This document shows positions 1 through 15,877 of a DNA stretch of 64,000 nucleotides, piece by piece; position 1 is the first letter of the stretch, and each line of letters begins with the position of its first letter. Under the pieces are notes generated by a model. The model was not told the origin of the DNA and did no database searches. It was given only the letters and a program-made list of their open reading frames with translations. Both the position numbers and the translations under genes were made by a program. Location of the stretch: positions 875,501 through 939,500 of the forward strand of contig OZ005602.1 of the NCBI GenBank assembly GCA_963930655.1, read 5' to 3'. This stretch comes from Myrica gale. Its lineage: Eukaryota > Streptophyta > Magnoliopsida > Fagales > Myricaceae.

Positions 1-610
1 TCTAGAATGTCTAATTAGCTTGCTCACAATATTGGCCTAAAGGAGAGTGCTTTTGGTTTTATTGATGTATTTTTACTGCCTTCAGACACTATTGTACAGT
101 AGTCCCACACTCTCCTCTTATGTAGGTCTGTAGTAGCACGAGGAGGGTAATATAGATCTCTCTTAAAGAAAAGATGAAGTATGTATAATTGAAACATAAT
201 GAAAAGAATAGAAATAATAAGGAGAGAGATTTATGTAATTCTGTCTAGAAGATTTATATTCGCCGTAAAAGTTCTCTTTATAAATTCATAGATTACAAAG
301 TTGAAAGTCTCTATTATAGAGATTATACAAAATATGATTGAAAAGTTTCTATACAAAATATGATTGAAATATATTCTTACGTTTAAATTTGATATGAAAT
401 TATCTCTAATACTCTCTCCTCCACGTTGCTTACTGCAGAAAGTGAGCGACGTGAGTGTCGTGTTGGGAGGGGAGGAGCGGAGAGGTGGGTTTTGTTTTAC
501 GAGGAGAATATATATAGAGCATTGTCCTTGTTTCTCTGTGCTTCAGTGATGGGTCTGAAACAGCTAGGAGCGGTGGGAGACAGTCGTCCCATTGCCTGAA
601 AAATGAGTTT
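1..610. other. Non-genic DNA at the window start
   Basis: No gene is supported here. Open frames are short and show no recognisable protein. The one structure seen is a 19-bp direct repeat (atacaaaatatgattgaaa) at 325-343 and 351-369. A purine-rich block at 455-490 (ggaggggaggagcggagagg) is unlike the AT-rich surroundings, but no function can be assigned to it. Confidence 0.5.
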
Positions 611-890
611 CATTTTTATTTTTTATATATGGGTTAAGCCCAGGTCCGCCCCTCTTTTGGTTTGCTATATTATTCTCCAAGCCGAAGAGGTTGGCTCCTT
701 TTGGAAGGCCTCTGAAACTGAACCAAACGAATTGGACAAGTTGTCCCCCATTGTGGAAAATCAGTTCAATTTTTATTTTTTATATATGGTTAAGCCCAGG
801 CCCGCCCCTCTTTTGGTTTGGTATATTATTTTCCAAGCCGAAGAGGTTGGCTCCTTTTAGAAAGCCTATGAAACTGAACCAAACGAAATG
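611..890. repeat. 156-bp tandem duplication, two copies
   Basis: Two adjacent copies of the same segment lie about 156 bp apart: 'ggttaagccc' occurs at 632 and again at 788. Each copy runs from a T-rich start, through 'cgcccctcttttggtttg' and 'ccaagccgaagaggttggct', to 'gaaactgaaccaaacga'. The copies differ at scattered bases and by a 1-base indel near the start. Open frames cross both copies in different registers, as expected for noncoding DNA. Confidence 0.85.
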
Positions 891-1547
891 GGCATTTGGG
901 CTTGTCCTAGTATCTATAAAGCCCATACAGCCCGGTATTTGCCTACTTGGATGCTCTGGGCTTAGAATCCCTTTTTACCATTCACCAGCGTAAAGAATAT
1001 TGGAGAATAGCTACTTTCAGTGTCAAAAGCTTTTAGCATCGTACAGAATACTCCAATTTCCTTGATTCCTTCAACCCACGAAGGTGCTATTAGGTAAGAG
1101 ATATTCTAATCTATGTTGTTTTCAACCTACGAAGGTAAAATAACGACAGCAGCACAAAGAAATGCGTGCCAGCTAAAAGCTCTGTTTGGTTCTTTTCGCT
1201 TCAGTTTCTTTTCTCTTTGTAGCCCTTTTTTAAATATATAGAGAATGTTTATTTGTCAAAATATTGGAGAATATTCTCAAAATTTTAAGAATCTTTACTT
1301 TATTTAGATTTATTGAGGTTTGTGAAAAGTGAAGTGTGTAGGTGTAAAAATTAAAAATTTTGAAGTTTATTTGGTTTGTCCGATTTGTTGAGACCCCAAA
1401 CATGCCCATAATATGCAACTTTTATCCAAAAACATTACTTACGTCATATGTATCGAGTGTCGGGCTGGTAATATTCTATAACTTCATCTGGTTAGAATTA
1501 TAAACTGAAAAAACACATCCATCTGGAGCATTCCTTAACCACCAATT
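891..1547. other. Intergenic, no gene seen
   Basis: The stretch is AT-rich and has no supported coding sequence or RNA gene. A short imperfect direct repeat built on 'ttcaacc(c/t)acgaaggt' occurs near 1071 and 1119. Confidence 0.4.
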
Positions 1548-1790
1548 CCCTCTGTTTCGTATGGAATTTCCATTCCGTGATTCTACTCGTCTGTTGATTT
1601 CGATTTTATTTTTTCTTTATTCATTTTAAAGTTTTAACATCCCAAAATATTATTTTATGCAATTAGCGTCCCGATTTTTACACATTGCAGATTTATTCTT
1701 GTTATCTCTTTCGACTGTATTTTACCTGGTTAATAATCTGTTTGTTTTTTATGGTCTAAATGAAAGGGAGCTCCACCGGCAATGGAACTG
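1548..1790 (+). pseudogene. Decayed copy of last intron/exon of the peroxidase-like gene
   Basis: This segment aligns with 8172-8541, the last intron and the start of the last exon of the peroxidase-derived gene. Shared landmarks are 'catcccaaaatattatttta', 'ctggttaataatct' and the exon start 'tccaccggcaatgga'. The copy lacks about 115 bp found in the intron at 8226-8340. The splice acceptor of the intact version, ctaag, reads ctaaa here, so the copy could not be spliced in the same way. Similarity stops soon after 'aatgga'. It is probably a remnant of a local duplication about 6.7 kb apart. Confidence 0.65.
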
Positions 1791-2448
1791 TTACCCATGA
1801 TCTTCGTATAAACCAATCACTTGGAGCTATTATACATATATAGTTTCTCCAAATTCGTCCATCAAATATATGATTTCTTTTTTTGAAAGACATTCTACTT
1901 TAAGACACTAGCTAGGCTCTAAAGTAGCTATTAAAACGTAATCCCTAGAGATTCATTATTATATAGATTTTTCAAAGAAAGATAAAAGTCGTAACTAGCA
2001 CAAGTGCTTATGTTAGTTGATTGCCGCCTTTATACTAATTGCCTTCCCATGTTATCAGTGATTGGCTACTGTCACTGTCAGTGTACTGATCATTTTTTTG
2101 GACCGGCAAAAAAGTTCATTTATTAATCTTTTGTTTTTTTCCTATTTCGTCTTCGTATGTATATCTTTTCTCATGTGCCAGGCACACGCCACATAGCGTT
2201 GGAAACGGAAATAAAGTCCTACTTTCGCACTACATTAGGGTCATCGCGAGTGTGATGTGCCAAGTGGATGGCAGTCATGGTTACACATCGATCCATGAGT
2301 GGGTTGGTTTGCTTTTCTGGTTCAAGTTGATCTCTTTGGTTCCCTTATGTATGTTTGACCAATTTTGATACCCAATTCATGTCTAGGCTAACGGCCACCG
2401 AGTGAGTTATGACAGTGTCTCCACGTTATGACCAGTACAAAGATACAT

Positions 2449-2647
2449 GGGGTGCGTTTGTGTTCAAAAATTTTACCCCCTCTAAAATTTTAACACAATT
2501 AAATATTACAATATAATCTCTCTCTCCCCATCAAATCATTACTATTTACTACAAAAAAATATAAAAAATTACCTCTCTCTTCACTTTTTCACTAAACCCA
2601 ATACCTAAAATTTTAACAACACTAAAATTTTACAAAACAAACACAGC
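2449..2647 (-). mobile_element. MITE, family A copy 1
   Basis: This is a short nonautonomous element of about 199 bp. Its inverted ends are ggggtgcgtttgtg and, read from the other side, gctgtgtttgtttt. The body contains several 'aaaatttt' words and a 'ctctctctcc' tract. It is flanked by the 3-bp direct repeat cat (2446-2448 and 2648-2650). Reverse-complemented, it aligns along its length with the copy at 15878-16076 through 'tattgggttta(g/t)tgaaaaagtgaa'. A 3-bp target duplication is usual for PIF/Harbinger elements, but the superfamily is not proven. Confidence 0.75.
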
Positions 2648-2650
2648 CAT

Positions 2651-4070
2651 GGGATACTAATATCTAGGACCATGTCCTCAGATTGAATTCCCAAATCCTC
2701 ATGTCTATGATCTCCACAGGGATTCTGAAATCGTTAGTGGATCTATCTACACCTCATTTATCGCGTTGTCTTCAAGGGTTTTCCTCGGGGAAAGCGAATT
2801 TGCGAAAAAGGTACACATGACTCGTGGGTTTGGATTAATTGGGATGTTTCTTTTGACTTCCTTCTTCTGATTACGCTCACACCGGTTAATGGTGGCCCCC
2901 GCGCACCGCTCACCTCAGAGGGAAGGCATAGTGGGGCGAAGATCTTGTCCTCCCATGTGATTGCCTGATCCTCGTCACTGTGATTGGCTACTGCAAGGCT
3001 GCAAATCAAATTACCTTTTAGAACTTCGTGTTATCCCCCTCTCACAAAGTAGTGGGTGCAAGCAAATTAGAGGTGGGACGGTCAAGTTCTTATCTCTCAT
3101 ATTTATGATACCGCCGCCTCTCCTCAGGCCAAGTCCTTGCATGGATTAGTGGTCACCTTTCCCAATAACAAAATAGAAAGCACGAAATGTTTTCCTGACT
3201 TCAATGAGATTGACTACAATTTCAGGAAGACATACCCCACTTGTTTCCCCAGAAAGAAGAAATGGGCACATAAATATACATATGGTCTTTTATTTATTTT
3301 TCTGTGAAGCATGACGTACCTTCCAAATAAAATTGAAGCTCTGTCTTTGTGTTCCCAGAGGGTTTATGATATTGGTCTTAGAACAATAATAATCTTTCAA
3401 TTGGTATCTTCTGAAGGGAGCTTAACAAATTCAGTGCTATCACCTTATATTTTCTGTAAATAATGATCCATTTGCATAAACCCTCTGTGTGAGTGTTGCT
3501 CGCTCGCGGGTTCAAATTGCTATGAACAATCTGTTTTTTCACGTATGGATGTGGGATGTTGCACTCTGGTTCACTTCTAGAAATGTGAAGTTGTGGATTA
3601 TTTGAAAACGGTTCAAATGTACCTGCGCCTTCATGTCTCTCTGTTTTCTAACTATGGCTTCTTGACTGGTGGCAACACTCTTTTTGTCCTGGGGGTTCTA
3701 GCAATTTGTGCTAGAACACGCGCGCAGTAGCGCTATGGAAAGAGAAAATATTTCTAAAATCTTAATCACATTGGGAAATATGTACTTGATTATAAAAAGT
3801 ATATACCACAGAAAGCAATAAAACTTATGGCGGTTCCTCGACTCACTTGTTTAGTTTATACCACCTAAAGAGTCATCTTCAAGTAAATATCAAATTACCC
3901 ACTCGAAAGTACTACATTTTCCAAAAGAGAGAAAGAAAATAATCTGTGGTGTTTAAAAACTTGATTTAAAAAATTATTTTTATCATAATATTCTCCCGAA
4001 ATGACGCTAGCGTCCTATCGGCAACGTGTCAAAAACTCTCACGTACATCCCGCTGGCCCCTACCACCTCT
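2651..4070. other. Intergenic and upstream region of the peroxidase-like gene
   Basis: No coding sequence is supported. A GC-richer patch at 2760-2960 carries open frames on both strands with no recognisable protein. The last few hundred bases are the presumed promoter of the gene starting at 4132. Confidence 0.4.
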
Positions 4071-4074
4071 CCGC

Positions 4075-4080
4075 TATAAA
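4075..4080 (+). promoter_or_regulatory. TATA box of the peroxidase-like gene
   Basis: The hexamer TATAAA lies in 'ccgctataaagcac', 52 bp before the ATG at 4132. It is followed by a C/T/A-rich leader with no intervening ATG. Spacing and context fit a plant core promoter with transcription starting near 4105-4110. Confidence 0.6.
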
Positions 4081-4131
4081 GCACATCTAAACTCTTCATT
4101 CCAGCACAGAAAACAGAAAAGTACCTCTAAT

Positions 4132-8672
<4,541 letters not shown>

Positions 8673-8756
8673 GCCCCCATGGACTAGTTTGTCAAGCCTG
8701 CACTTGTCAGTGAGAATGCCTTTTTTTTTCTCCTTTTGTCTTGGCAGGGAGAGGTA

Positions 8757-9002
8757 ACAGCCTAGCAACCCTCCTGCGTGGTGACTATAATACTTTTATC
8801 CATGTAGTTTTTTGTTTGAAAGAGAAAAGGGGCAGCAGCCTAGCAACCCTCCTGGCGTGGTGACCGTAAAAGCAAGCCGTTACCCCATGGAGTGGCAGGG
8901 AGGGGACAACAAGCGTAGTAACCCTCCTGCCGTGGTGACTAGAGAAGTACTCCTGCGGCCCTGAGAGTACTTTTATCAGTGTACTTTTTTGTTTGAAAGA
9001 AT
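8757..9002. repeat. Imperfect tandem repeats just downstream of the chimeric gene
   Basis: The word 'ag(c/t)aaccctcctg' followed by 'cgtggtgac' occurs three times: about 8763-8783, 8840-8864 and 8918-8941. A second word, 'tacttttatc' then 'ttttttgtttgaaaga', occurs at about 8792 and 8970, flanking the array. The copies have diverged and do not code for protein. Confidence 0.7.
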
Positions 9003-9990
9003 GTTGTTTCTTTTCTTTATTCTCTACAAGCCTCAATAGTTAGTTACTTCAGTGATCTCTTTCCTACTGGCACGCAAAGTCCCATCGTGTCCCAGATCGC
9101 ATTCCGTGAATCTAGAGGGGGGAAGTACGTGGTATCTCCGATGAAGTGAAAAGATATAAATAAAATAAAGAGTCAGAGTTCCATAGCCATTGAAGCAAGA
9201 TTTGTGGCTGCCCTCAAGTTGCGGCTTGACACAATGTATTTTGTTTCACACTCCCCCCTTTCCCAAACAGATTTTAAGATTGCCCAAAGAGTAACTCCAA
9301 TACAGAGAGAGAAGACGGAAATAAGAAAATCGAGCGAAAATAAAACTGAAACCCAATTGGTTACAACTCACAACTCTCAATTCTCATGCAATTGGTTCCA
9401 ACTCAGAACAAAACACTGGCTGGGTCTGTGGGTCAGTGTGTATATTTTGGGGGAGTTAACTTTGTTAAGCTTGATCTTTGATTATAAATTTAAGCTTTTT
9501 TATTATAAACGTGCCCTTCATTAGTTAAATTAACTTTCGGGATAAAAATCACATTGTATATGCAAGTACTAGGGGCAAAGACGTCTAATTAGGTAGATTT
9601 TAATGTCTCATTGATCCCAGTTTTGTAGATGCATTATTGTTATTATTATTATTACTACTTTCGAATCTATACGATGAATATTGAAGTTAAACACATGGTC
9701 TGGACGACACTTATACTAATTGTTACGGGTTCCAAGAAGAAAGCAAAAGCAGAAGATTTGACCCCTTGATACAGAACTTTTTTTTCTCTGTTCTATGCCC
9801 GAGGCTACTTACAACTTCCTTTAGTGGTATTTGTAGGTTCAGAGCTCCTCGCCGCACTTGCTGGCTAGATGGGCATTCCACGGAGGCAAATATTTGAACA
9901 TTATTGAAGGTTGAAGTTCAGGAGTTTCTTACCTTTCTCAGTCATTATTCTTTTGCTACCTATTCCCTGAGTTGTCTGTGGGAGCATGTT
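9003..9990. other. Intergenic, no gene seen
   Basis: The interval is AT-rich between two genes that point toward each other. No protein-like frame or RNA gene was recognised. The right part is probably the 3' flank of the minus-strand receptor-like protein pseudogene. Confidence 0.4.
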
Positions 9991-11100
9991 CCTTTCTGAT
10001 GTACATTTTATTGAGGAATTAAAAGCCAGACTTTCGGCATGAAGAGAGAAGTAGAAAAAGACACGCCTTTTGTCTGCCAACCCTCCCTAACTAGAGGACC
10101 ACAGACCCCCCAAAATCCTGTAATGAAGCCAATGATCACGCTTATATGAAGCCATGGGACTGTACGTCCATTTTCTTCATCATGAATGTCGTTGTCACCC
10201 TTGTTGCCAGTAATATGAGCGCACTGAATTGGAAGTGGAGGGCCACAAAGCCCTGAATTTCCTTCATAACTAATGGCATTGAAACTCTGGAGCTGAGTGC
10301 CTGATGGTATTGACCCGTGGAGCTTATTGCTAGCAATGCTAAACCTATCCAAGAAATGCAAATTAGCCAGTGATGCTGGTATCTCTCCAGTCAGCTGATT
10401 TTCTGATAGATCCAGTCTTTCCAAGTTTGTAAGGCCTGATATTTGGTCTGGAATCTTGCCTGAGAGGTTGTTATGGCTAAGGTTTATACCTTGGAGCTGT
10501 TTCAAATGACCAATCTCGATGGGGATGCTGCCATTAAGGCTGTTGCTTGCCACAGATATAGTCCATCGAAATTTGGAAAAGCAATTGTACTCGTCGTAAT
10601 CACGACCAACAATGTAAATTGATAAATCCAAAGAAGTATTTGTCTAGAGGTTGTGGGGATACCAATGCTGGTAATGTACAAAGTTTCTTTGGAAATTCTC
10701 CAGAAAAGAGATTGTGATCCAACTCTAAAAAGAAGAGCCTTGGAAGAGTCCACAACCAGCCAGGGATTGAACCAGAGGCGGATGCAGGGGGTGCGGTCCT
10801 GGGCGGCCGCCCCCCATTGCATCCCAAAAACAATTTTTTTCATTAACTTTTTTTTAAAAAAATTCATAACTTGGCCTGGGCCAATAGGGGCCCGACACCC
10901 ATTGGCTCAGGCCAACCCCCTATCCCACCTCCGTGAGTCCGTATGTGCGAGATGATCAAAGACTGGGTTGATTTCTTCTCTTTTTCTTTTGTTTTTCTAT
11001 AATCTACTTTTTCCTCTTTTTTGGCTGTTGTGATCGTACAAGGTTATAATTGGTACAACACATTTCATCAAATAGACTAGAGTACTTCATGGGCTCCAAC

Positions 11101-11973
11101 TAGGGCTGAACAAAACCGGACCGGACCGAATTTGCGGTCCGGTCCGGTTCTATTTTTTAAAAAGCGGTCCGGTCCGGACCGGATTGAAGGACCGGATTTA
11201 TCCGGTCCGGACCGGACCGGACCGCATTTAATATTTTTTAAATTTTTAAATTTTTTAAACGTATTCTTCCTCCCTTACTGACCAGTAGGCACGTGAGAGA
11301 GAGAAGTAATAACCCCTTATTTGTACTGTCATCGAAATGAACGAATGGCAGTATGACACAAAACACTATTGTATAGAAAAGCCAAAAGTAATGTCGTTGA
11401 AGCAAAAGGAAAAGAAAAAATAAAAAAGAAGATATGACTGTTGCCGACCCTCGAATTTTCAAATAAAAATCCACACTTGATGTAATGCCCACTCGAATAA
11501 GGCGTACGAAGTAGGAACGCGGTGGGGAGTCGAGTCGCTGAGGATTGGCTGAATGGTCAAGATTCAAGATTGTGGGTTTGTGGGGAGTTGAGTCGCTAAG
11601 GAACGCGGTGCGCCGAGGGACAGTGACGTGGTTTTATTCCGTTTTTTAATTCGATTTTCGTATATATTTGGGACTGTGTTTTTCTATTTTTTGGGTCAAC
11701 AGTCAATAATTTAGTCTAAATGAGGTAGGCACACTGCGCAGAGCTCTGCGCAGTGTGCCCGTTGCGTTCAATTTTTTTTAAATTTTTTTTTAAAATATTA
11801 AATCCGGTCTGGACCACTTAAAAAAGTGATCCAGACCGGACCGCATTTTGTAAAACCGGACCGGACCACTTATAAGTGGTCCGATCCTGTCCTTAAATAT
11901 AAGGCAACCGGAAATGCGGTCCGGACCGGATTGCGGTCCGAAAACCGGACCGCATTTCCGGTTTTCAGCCCTA
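11101..11973. mobile_element. Nested hAT-type element with GGTCCGG-rich ends
   Basis: This 873-bp element starts TAGGGCTGAACAAAACCGG and ends with the inverted CCGGTTTTCAGCCCTA. It has a perfect 8-bp target duplication gctccaac at 11093-11100 and 11974-11981. Both subterminal regions are packed with repeats of 'ggtccggtccgg' and its complement, probably transposase-binding sites. A related 304-bp element lies at 31010-31313. No transposase gene was seen. Confidence 0.92.
11728..11759. repeat. Perfect 32-bp palindrome
   Basis: The halves ggcacactgcgcagag and ctctgcgcagtgtgcc are exact reverse complements with no spacer. The palindrome lies inside the nested hAT element and could extrude as a cruciform or form a hairpin in RNA. 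Confidence 0.9.
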
Positions 11974-13184
11974 GCTCCAACATAAACGCCCAATATTATT
12001 AGGCTTGAAGCCCTTGAGTCGGCCCATTTTCTTATTAAAAATTGGGCATGCATTGTCGATTATCAATAACTAGTATGAGCTTTCTGCCCGGCCCAGACAT
12101 GGATAAACACTTCCGAACGTGCATAAAAACAAATAAGAGAGTTGTTTGGTGAGGGAGCGCAGTCGGTGAGGATGAATTACTACCCTCCCCTAAAGTTCTA
12201 GTTTCTCGATCCGTTTAACAAGATCATCAAGAAGGATTCGCGTAATATGATGAGAGATGACTGAATGAATGATTACATGATAGTGTACATTGAGCAAAAA
12301 GTTTTTAAAACTATTGAGAACGAAGTCATTTTGCAACATTTTCAAAAGATGCAAAAATGTAGGATGCAATTGTCAACACTTAGTAGCAGTACATAGTACG
12401 GTACATGTATTCTAATATTTTAAATGTTTTTAGTCTTTAATTTTTGATATTCTAACTTTAATACAATTTTTTTCATTATAAATGAATTTTTTTTTATCAT
12501 TTTACCTTTAAAGTTTGACCCCCTTAAATTTTGATCCTGGATCCACCACTGAATTGAACCCGTGAGAAGGTTGGCCTCAAGAAACAAGACTTCTAAATTT
12601 TTAAGCTTTGATAACCATACAGGCAATTGACCGGTCAATTGGCAACTAGCAAGACTCAACAATCGGAGATTTGAGAAACCACTAGAACTTACTATATTGT
12701 TATTCGTTGGCATTGCTTCTTGAAAACAATTTCTTGTAAGAATGAGGACGTTGAGAGGCTCGCGATGCATTAAAATCTTGAGTGCCTTAGTGATGTTGGT
12801 TAGCCCGCTATTAGCAAGAGAAAGGAAAGATAAAAATTTCAATTGAATTATATCAATTTGGATTTCAACCTTTAGATGGTTTTCGCCAAGTCTGATTGCT
12901 CTTATGAACTTGCATGAGTAAAGACTTGCTGGCAAGTTCCAGTGAAGTTGTTTGCCGCTAGGTTGAGTACAACAAGTTGACTTAGGCTAGAGAAATTAAG
13001 GATGGAGATCTCTCCTTCAAAGGAACTGTATGCTAGATTCAACTTTATGAGATTTGTGAAATTCATAAAAGATGGAGGCAGGACATTTATGAAGGAGTAG
13101 ATGCTCCAATTGGGAGAGCTTACCGATATTGCTGGGTAGCTTGCCGATAATGTTGTTGCGAAATAATTCAATCTTGGCAAGTCC

Positions 13185-13412
13185 GGTAAGTTTCACAATG
13201 TCGTTGCTAATGAGTCCAGAAAGATTATTGGAAGGTAGGGAGATTTCTAGTAACCTTGTTGCACTATAAATATCAGGTGGCAGTGGTCCTGAGAGAGCGG
13301 TAAGTTTCACAATATCGTTGCTAATGAGTCCAGAAAGATTATTGGAAGGTAGGGACATTTCTAGTAACCTTGTTGCACTATAAATAGCATGTTGCAGTGG
13401 TCCTGAGAGAGA
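13185..13412 (-). repeat. In-frame 114-bp tandem duplication within the LRR region
   Basis: The word 'ggtaagtttcacaat' recurs at 13185 and 13299, and nearly the whole 114 bp between is repeated with few changes. In protein terms the block containing SATRLLE(I/M)SLPSNNLSG then LISNDIVKLT occurs twice. The length equals 38 codons, so the reading frame is kept. Recombination within the repetitive LRR array is the likely cause. Confidence 0.88.
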
Positions 13413-14289
13413 GCTGAAACCTGCTCGGAAGTCCTCCAATTTTGAACATCCCCCTAGTCCGCTAGGAATTTGACCACTGTAATGATTGAAGGAGAAATCA
13501 AGGAACCTAATATAGGGTGAATTGATGCAGAGTGATGAGCCATTAGTTGATGACATATCACCTTCTAGATTGTTGTTGCTAAAGTAAATTATTCTAAGCT
13601 AATTCAAGGGTGAAAACAATCTGGCAGAAAGAAAACCTGAAAGTGAATTGTGGGAGAGATTGAGGTGTGAGAGATGTGTGAGGTTTGCAAGAGAACCAGA
13701 TATACTCTCCTGGAGACCTTTAGAAGGCAACCAAATGTGTTTGACCTTCCCTCTACTATCACAAGAAATACCTTCCCACTTTGGATTCCTTTGCACATTC
13801 GAATTGATCTCAAGTATTTTTTTATATATAATTGTCGGGAGTTTGAAGGTGAGATTTACTGCCATATCTCAATTTATAGATTTCCATTTTGTCACTAAAA
13901 AAATCAGATCAAATTATAACTTCATCTAGGAAAGAGCTCTTAAGCACCCAATGTTAATTCTGTACTTTACGGGCTCTTCTGGGTTCGTCAAAACCTTGCT
14001 TTTAAAAGTTCCTCAGCAATACAAAAACTTTATTTTGGAGTTTCAACCTTGAAACATCTTCGTGGTCCTATTTGAACTTGAATTGTTTCCTCTTTCACAC
14101 CCTTTTGATTGATTGTCTCGTCTCCATTAATGAAAAAACAATGATTGTTTCTACCACATCCTCTTCTTCCTTTTCTATTTCTTCCTCAACGACGCCCACA
14201 TCTTTGTCCTCTCCGTCTCGCCCCTCTTCCTTGTCATTGAGAGATAGCTTTGTAGCTAGAATTGCTCTAATTGGTTTAGATTAACAGAA

Positions 14290-14645
14290 GAATTATATAC
14301 CAAAATATTGAGTACAAATTAGCCAAATAGATTCGTTTAAAAATGAGAGACCAAAATATGGAATTAAAATGAGGCTAAATGATTAATGAAAGAATTATAG
14401 ATAAAGTTTAAAAATGTTCCAGATTTATTAGTTTAAAAATTAAAGACCAAAATATTGAAAAAAAATGAAGCTAATAGATTATTTAAAAAATTATAGACCA
14501 AAATATTGAGGAAAATTGTGCTAAATTGATTAGTTTAATAATTTTTAGAGATCATAATATTGAAATAAATGATCAAGCTATAGATTAATAAAAAAAGTAT
14601 ATACTAAAATATTTTTTTTGAAAAAATGAGCCAACTTGATTGAGG
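14290..14645. repeat. Degenerate AT-rich tandem repeat
   Basis: A loose unit of roughly 60-70 bp recurs about five times, built around 'gaccaaaatattga', 'aaaatgaagctaa' and 'agattaat'. Copies have diverged with small indels. The array is noncoding. Its origin, from an ancient minisatellite or a decayed element, cannot be told. Confidence 0.6.
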
Positions 14646-15309
14646 GTATAGGGCTCTACACAGTGCGTCGACCCGACCCGCTCTAGTAGCCGGCCTGATA
14701 AATGTAAGAGATGATGTTGTGGGTCAGCCTAAGATAGTTGAAACATGATTGTTTGACTTGCTCTAATTCAGTTCAAAGGTTTAATATATGTTTCTCCAGA
14801 AACCCAACGTTTGCGATTCGTTCGGAGTACATGTCCTTGTTATTAAAAAACATGGCTTGAAAAGGATGAAGAAAAAGGACAGTTGGGATTAATCTGGCCA
14901 AGTGGAAGCTTCCATTTAGGCAAGGCCATGTCAAGGTGCATACGTGTGTGGAGGATATATTAAAATTCAATGGATAACCAAATTGACTGCTGCCCTCATT
15001 GACTGTTGGGGTCAGATCTGTAACAGAGTATAATTAAACTGGTAAAAAATTACAACTTTTCGAAGATTATGGCTTCCCCAAAATCCATCCTCCTGTATCT
15101 AACATTTAGGGGATAAGAAAACTGATTAACCAAGCTGCAGGGGAGATATTCTAGCAGAGGTTTTAATTAATTTTATTGTACTGTATAGTTTCCTGCTGTG
15201 ATTATTATATATGGATTAAAAAATAATATCGTGAAAGGTTTACTATTTCACTGAATGGGTCAAGAAACTTAGATGTCAATTATAAAAAAATTGCCATTAT
15301 TGAAGGGTC

Positions 15310-15345
<36 letters not shown>

Positions 15346-15877
15346 ATTATATTTGAAGCGGATTGATGACATATACACACTAAACCATGTATGTATGGAT
15401 TCAAGTCAGACTATACGGTACAAACACATATGAACCTATGGTCTGAATTAAATCTCCCAATCTAACGCTCTTTGGTTCACCATCTCATTTATTGAGGCTT
15501 GACCCACATCAGTGCTCCTAGCAGAGCAGATCAAGCATAAGTCAGGCATTTCTTTTTAAACTACATAGCTGTACTTGTCGGGCCACTACCATAATACTTT
15601 GGTGGTAATAAGTAATAAGTAATAACCCTCACTAGCCATTAATATAGCCAAGAATGAGGTCTAGAAAAAAGCGGTAATGGTGGTAATTTTTGAAGGACGT
15701 AATGTAGATTCTAAAAAGCTAATTGAAGCACCTAATTGGCTGCCGATATTACGGAGAATAAAAAATATAAAAATATTTATATATACACATTTTTGTATAA
15801 TACGCGATGAGGTAATCTTTGTTTGATGTGCCAAGAAAAAAAAATCTATGCTTTGATGTGAGATTGGTCACATGAAG
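14646..15877. other. Intergenic with an AT microsatellite
   Basis: No gene is seen. A run of alternating AT/TA dinucleotides lies at about 15313-15342. The rest is AT-rich unique-looking DNA. Confidence 0.5.

Larger units (their letters stand above)
10773..12551. mobile_element. Nonautonomous hAT element inside the LRR gene
   Basis: The 1,779-bp insertion has 15-bp terminal inverted repeats, CAGAGGCGGATGCAG at the left and, read inward from the right, CAGTGGTGGATCCAG. It is flanked by an 8-bp target duplication with one mismatch, gattgaac (10765-10772) and aattgaac (12552-12559). Both features are typical of the hAT superfamily. About half of its length is a second hAT element (11101-11973). 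No transposase frame was found, so it would depend on a transposase from elsewhere. Confidence 0.88.
10008..13865 (-). pseudogene. LRR receptor-like protein pseudogene split by nested hAT elements
   Basis: On the minus strand are pieces of a cell-surface LRR receptor-like protein, in order: the end of an N-terminal cap (KWEGISCDSRGKV, 13.8 kb), many LRRs (NLTHLSHLNLSHNSLSG; LTGQLPVWLSKLKNLEVLFL), a last LRR block (NSLNGSIPIEIGHLKQLQG), a GNSGLCGPPLP cap and one membrane segment (ISVIIGFITGFWGVCG). No kinase follows. Such proteins usually act in defence or peptide perception at the plasma membrane. It is dead: TAG at 13599-13601, frameshifts near 13100 and 12945, a 1.8-kb hAT insertion at 10773-12551 and a further frame change near 10640. 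No signal peptide was found at the 5' end. Removing the hAT element and one target copy joins the LRRs in frame as LTG then SIPGWLW, confirming the insertion. Confidence 0.85.

Noticed and set aside
603..993. Overlapping plus-strand open frames of 85-100 codons
   Set aside because: They run through both copies of a noncoding tandem duplication in different frames and have no protein-like pattern.
3480..3560. tRNA-like 'gcgggttcaaattgc'
   Set aside because: Only a T-loop-like word is present. No acceptor or anticodon stem can be paired around it.
8757..9002. CRISPR-like or regulatory array
   Set aside because: There are only three imperfect copies with unequal spacing, in a plant nuclear context. 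It is an ordinary minisatellite-like repeat.
13648..13929. Plus-strand frames opposite the LRR pseudogene
   Set aside because: They are mirror frames of a minus-strand LRR coding region and have no features of their own.
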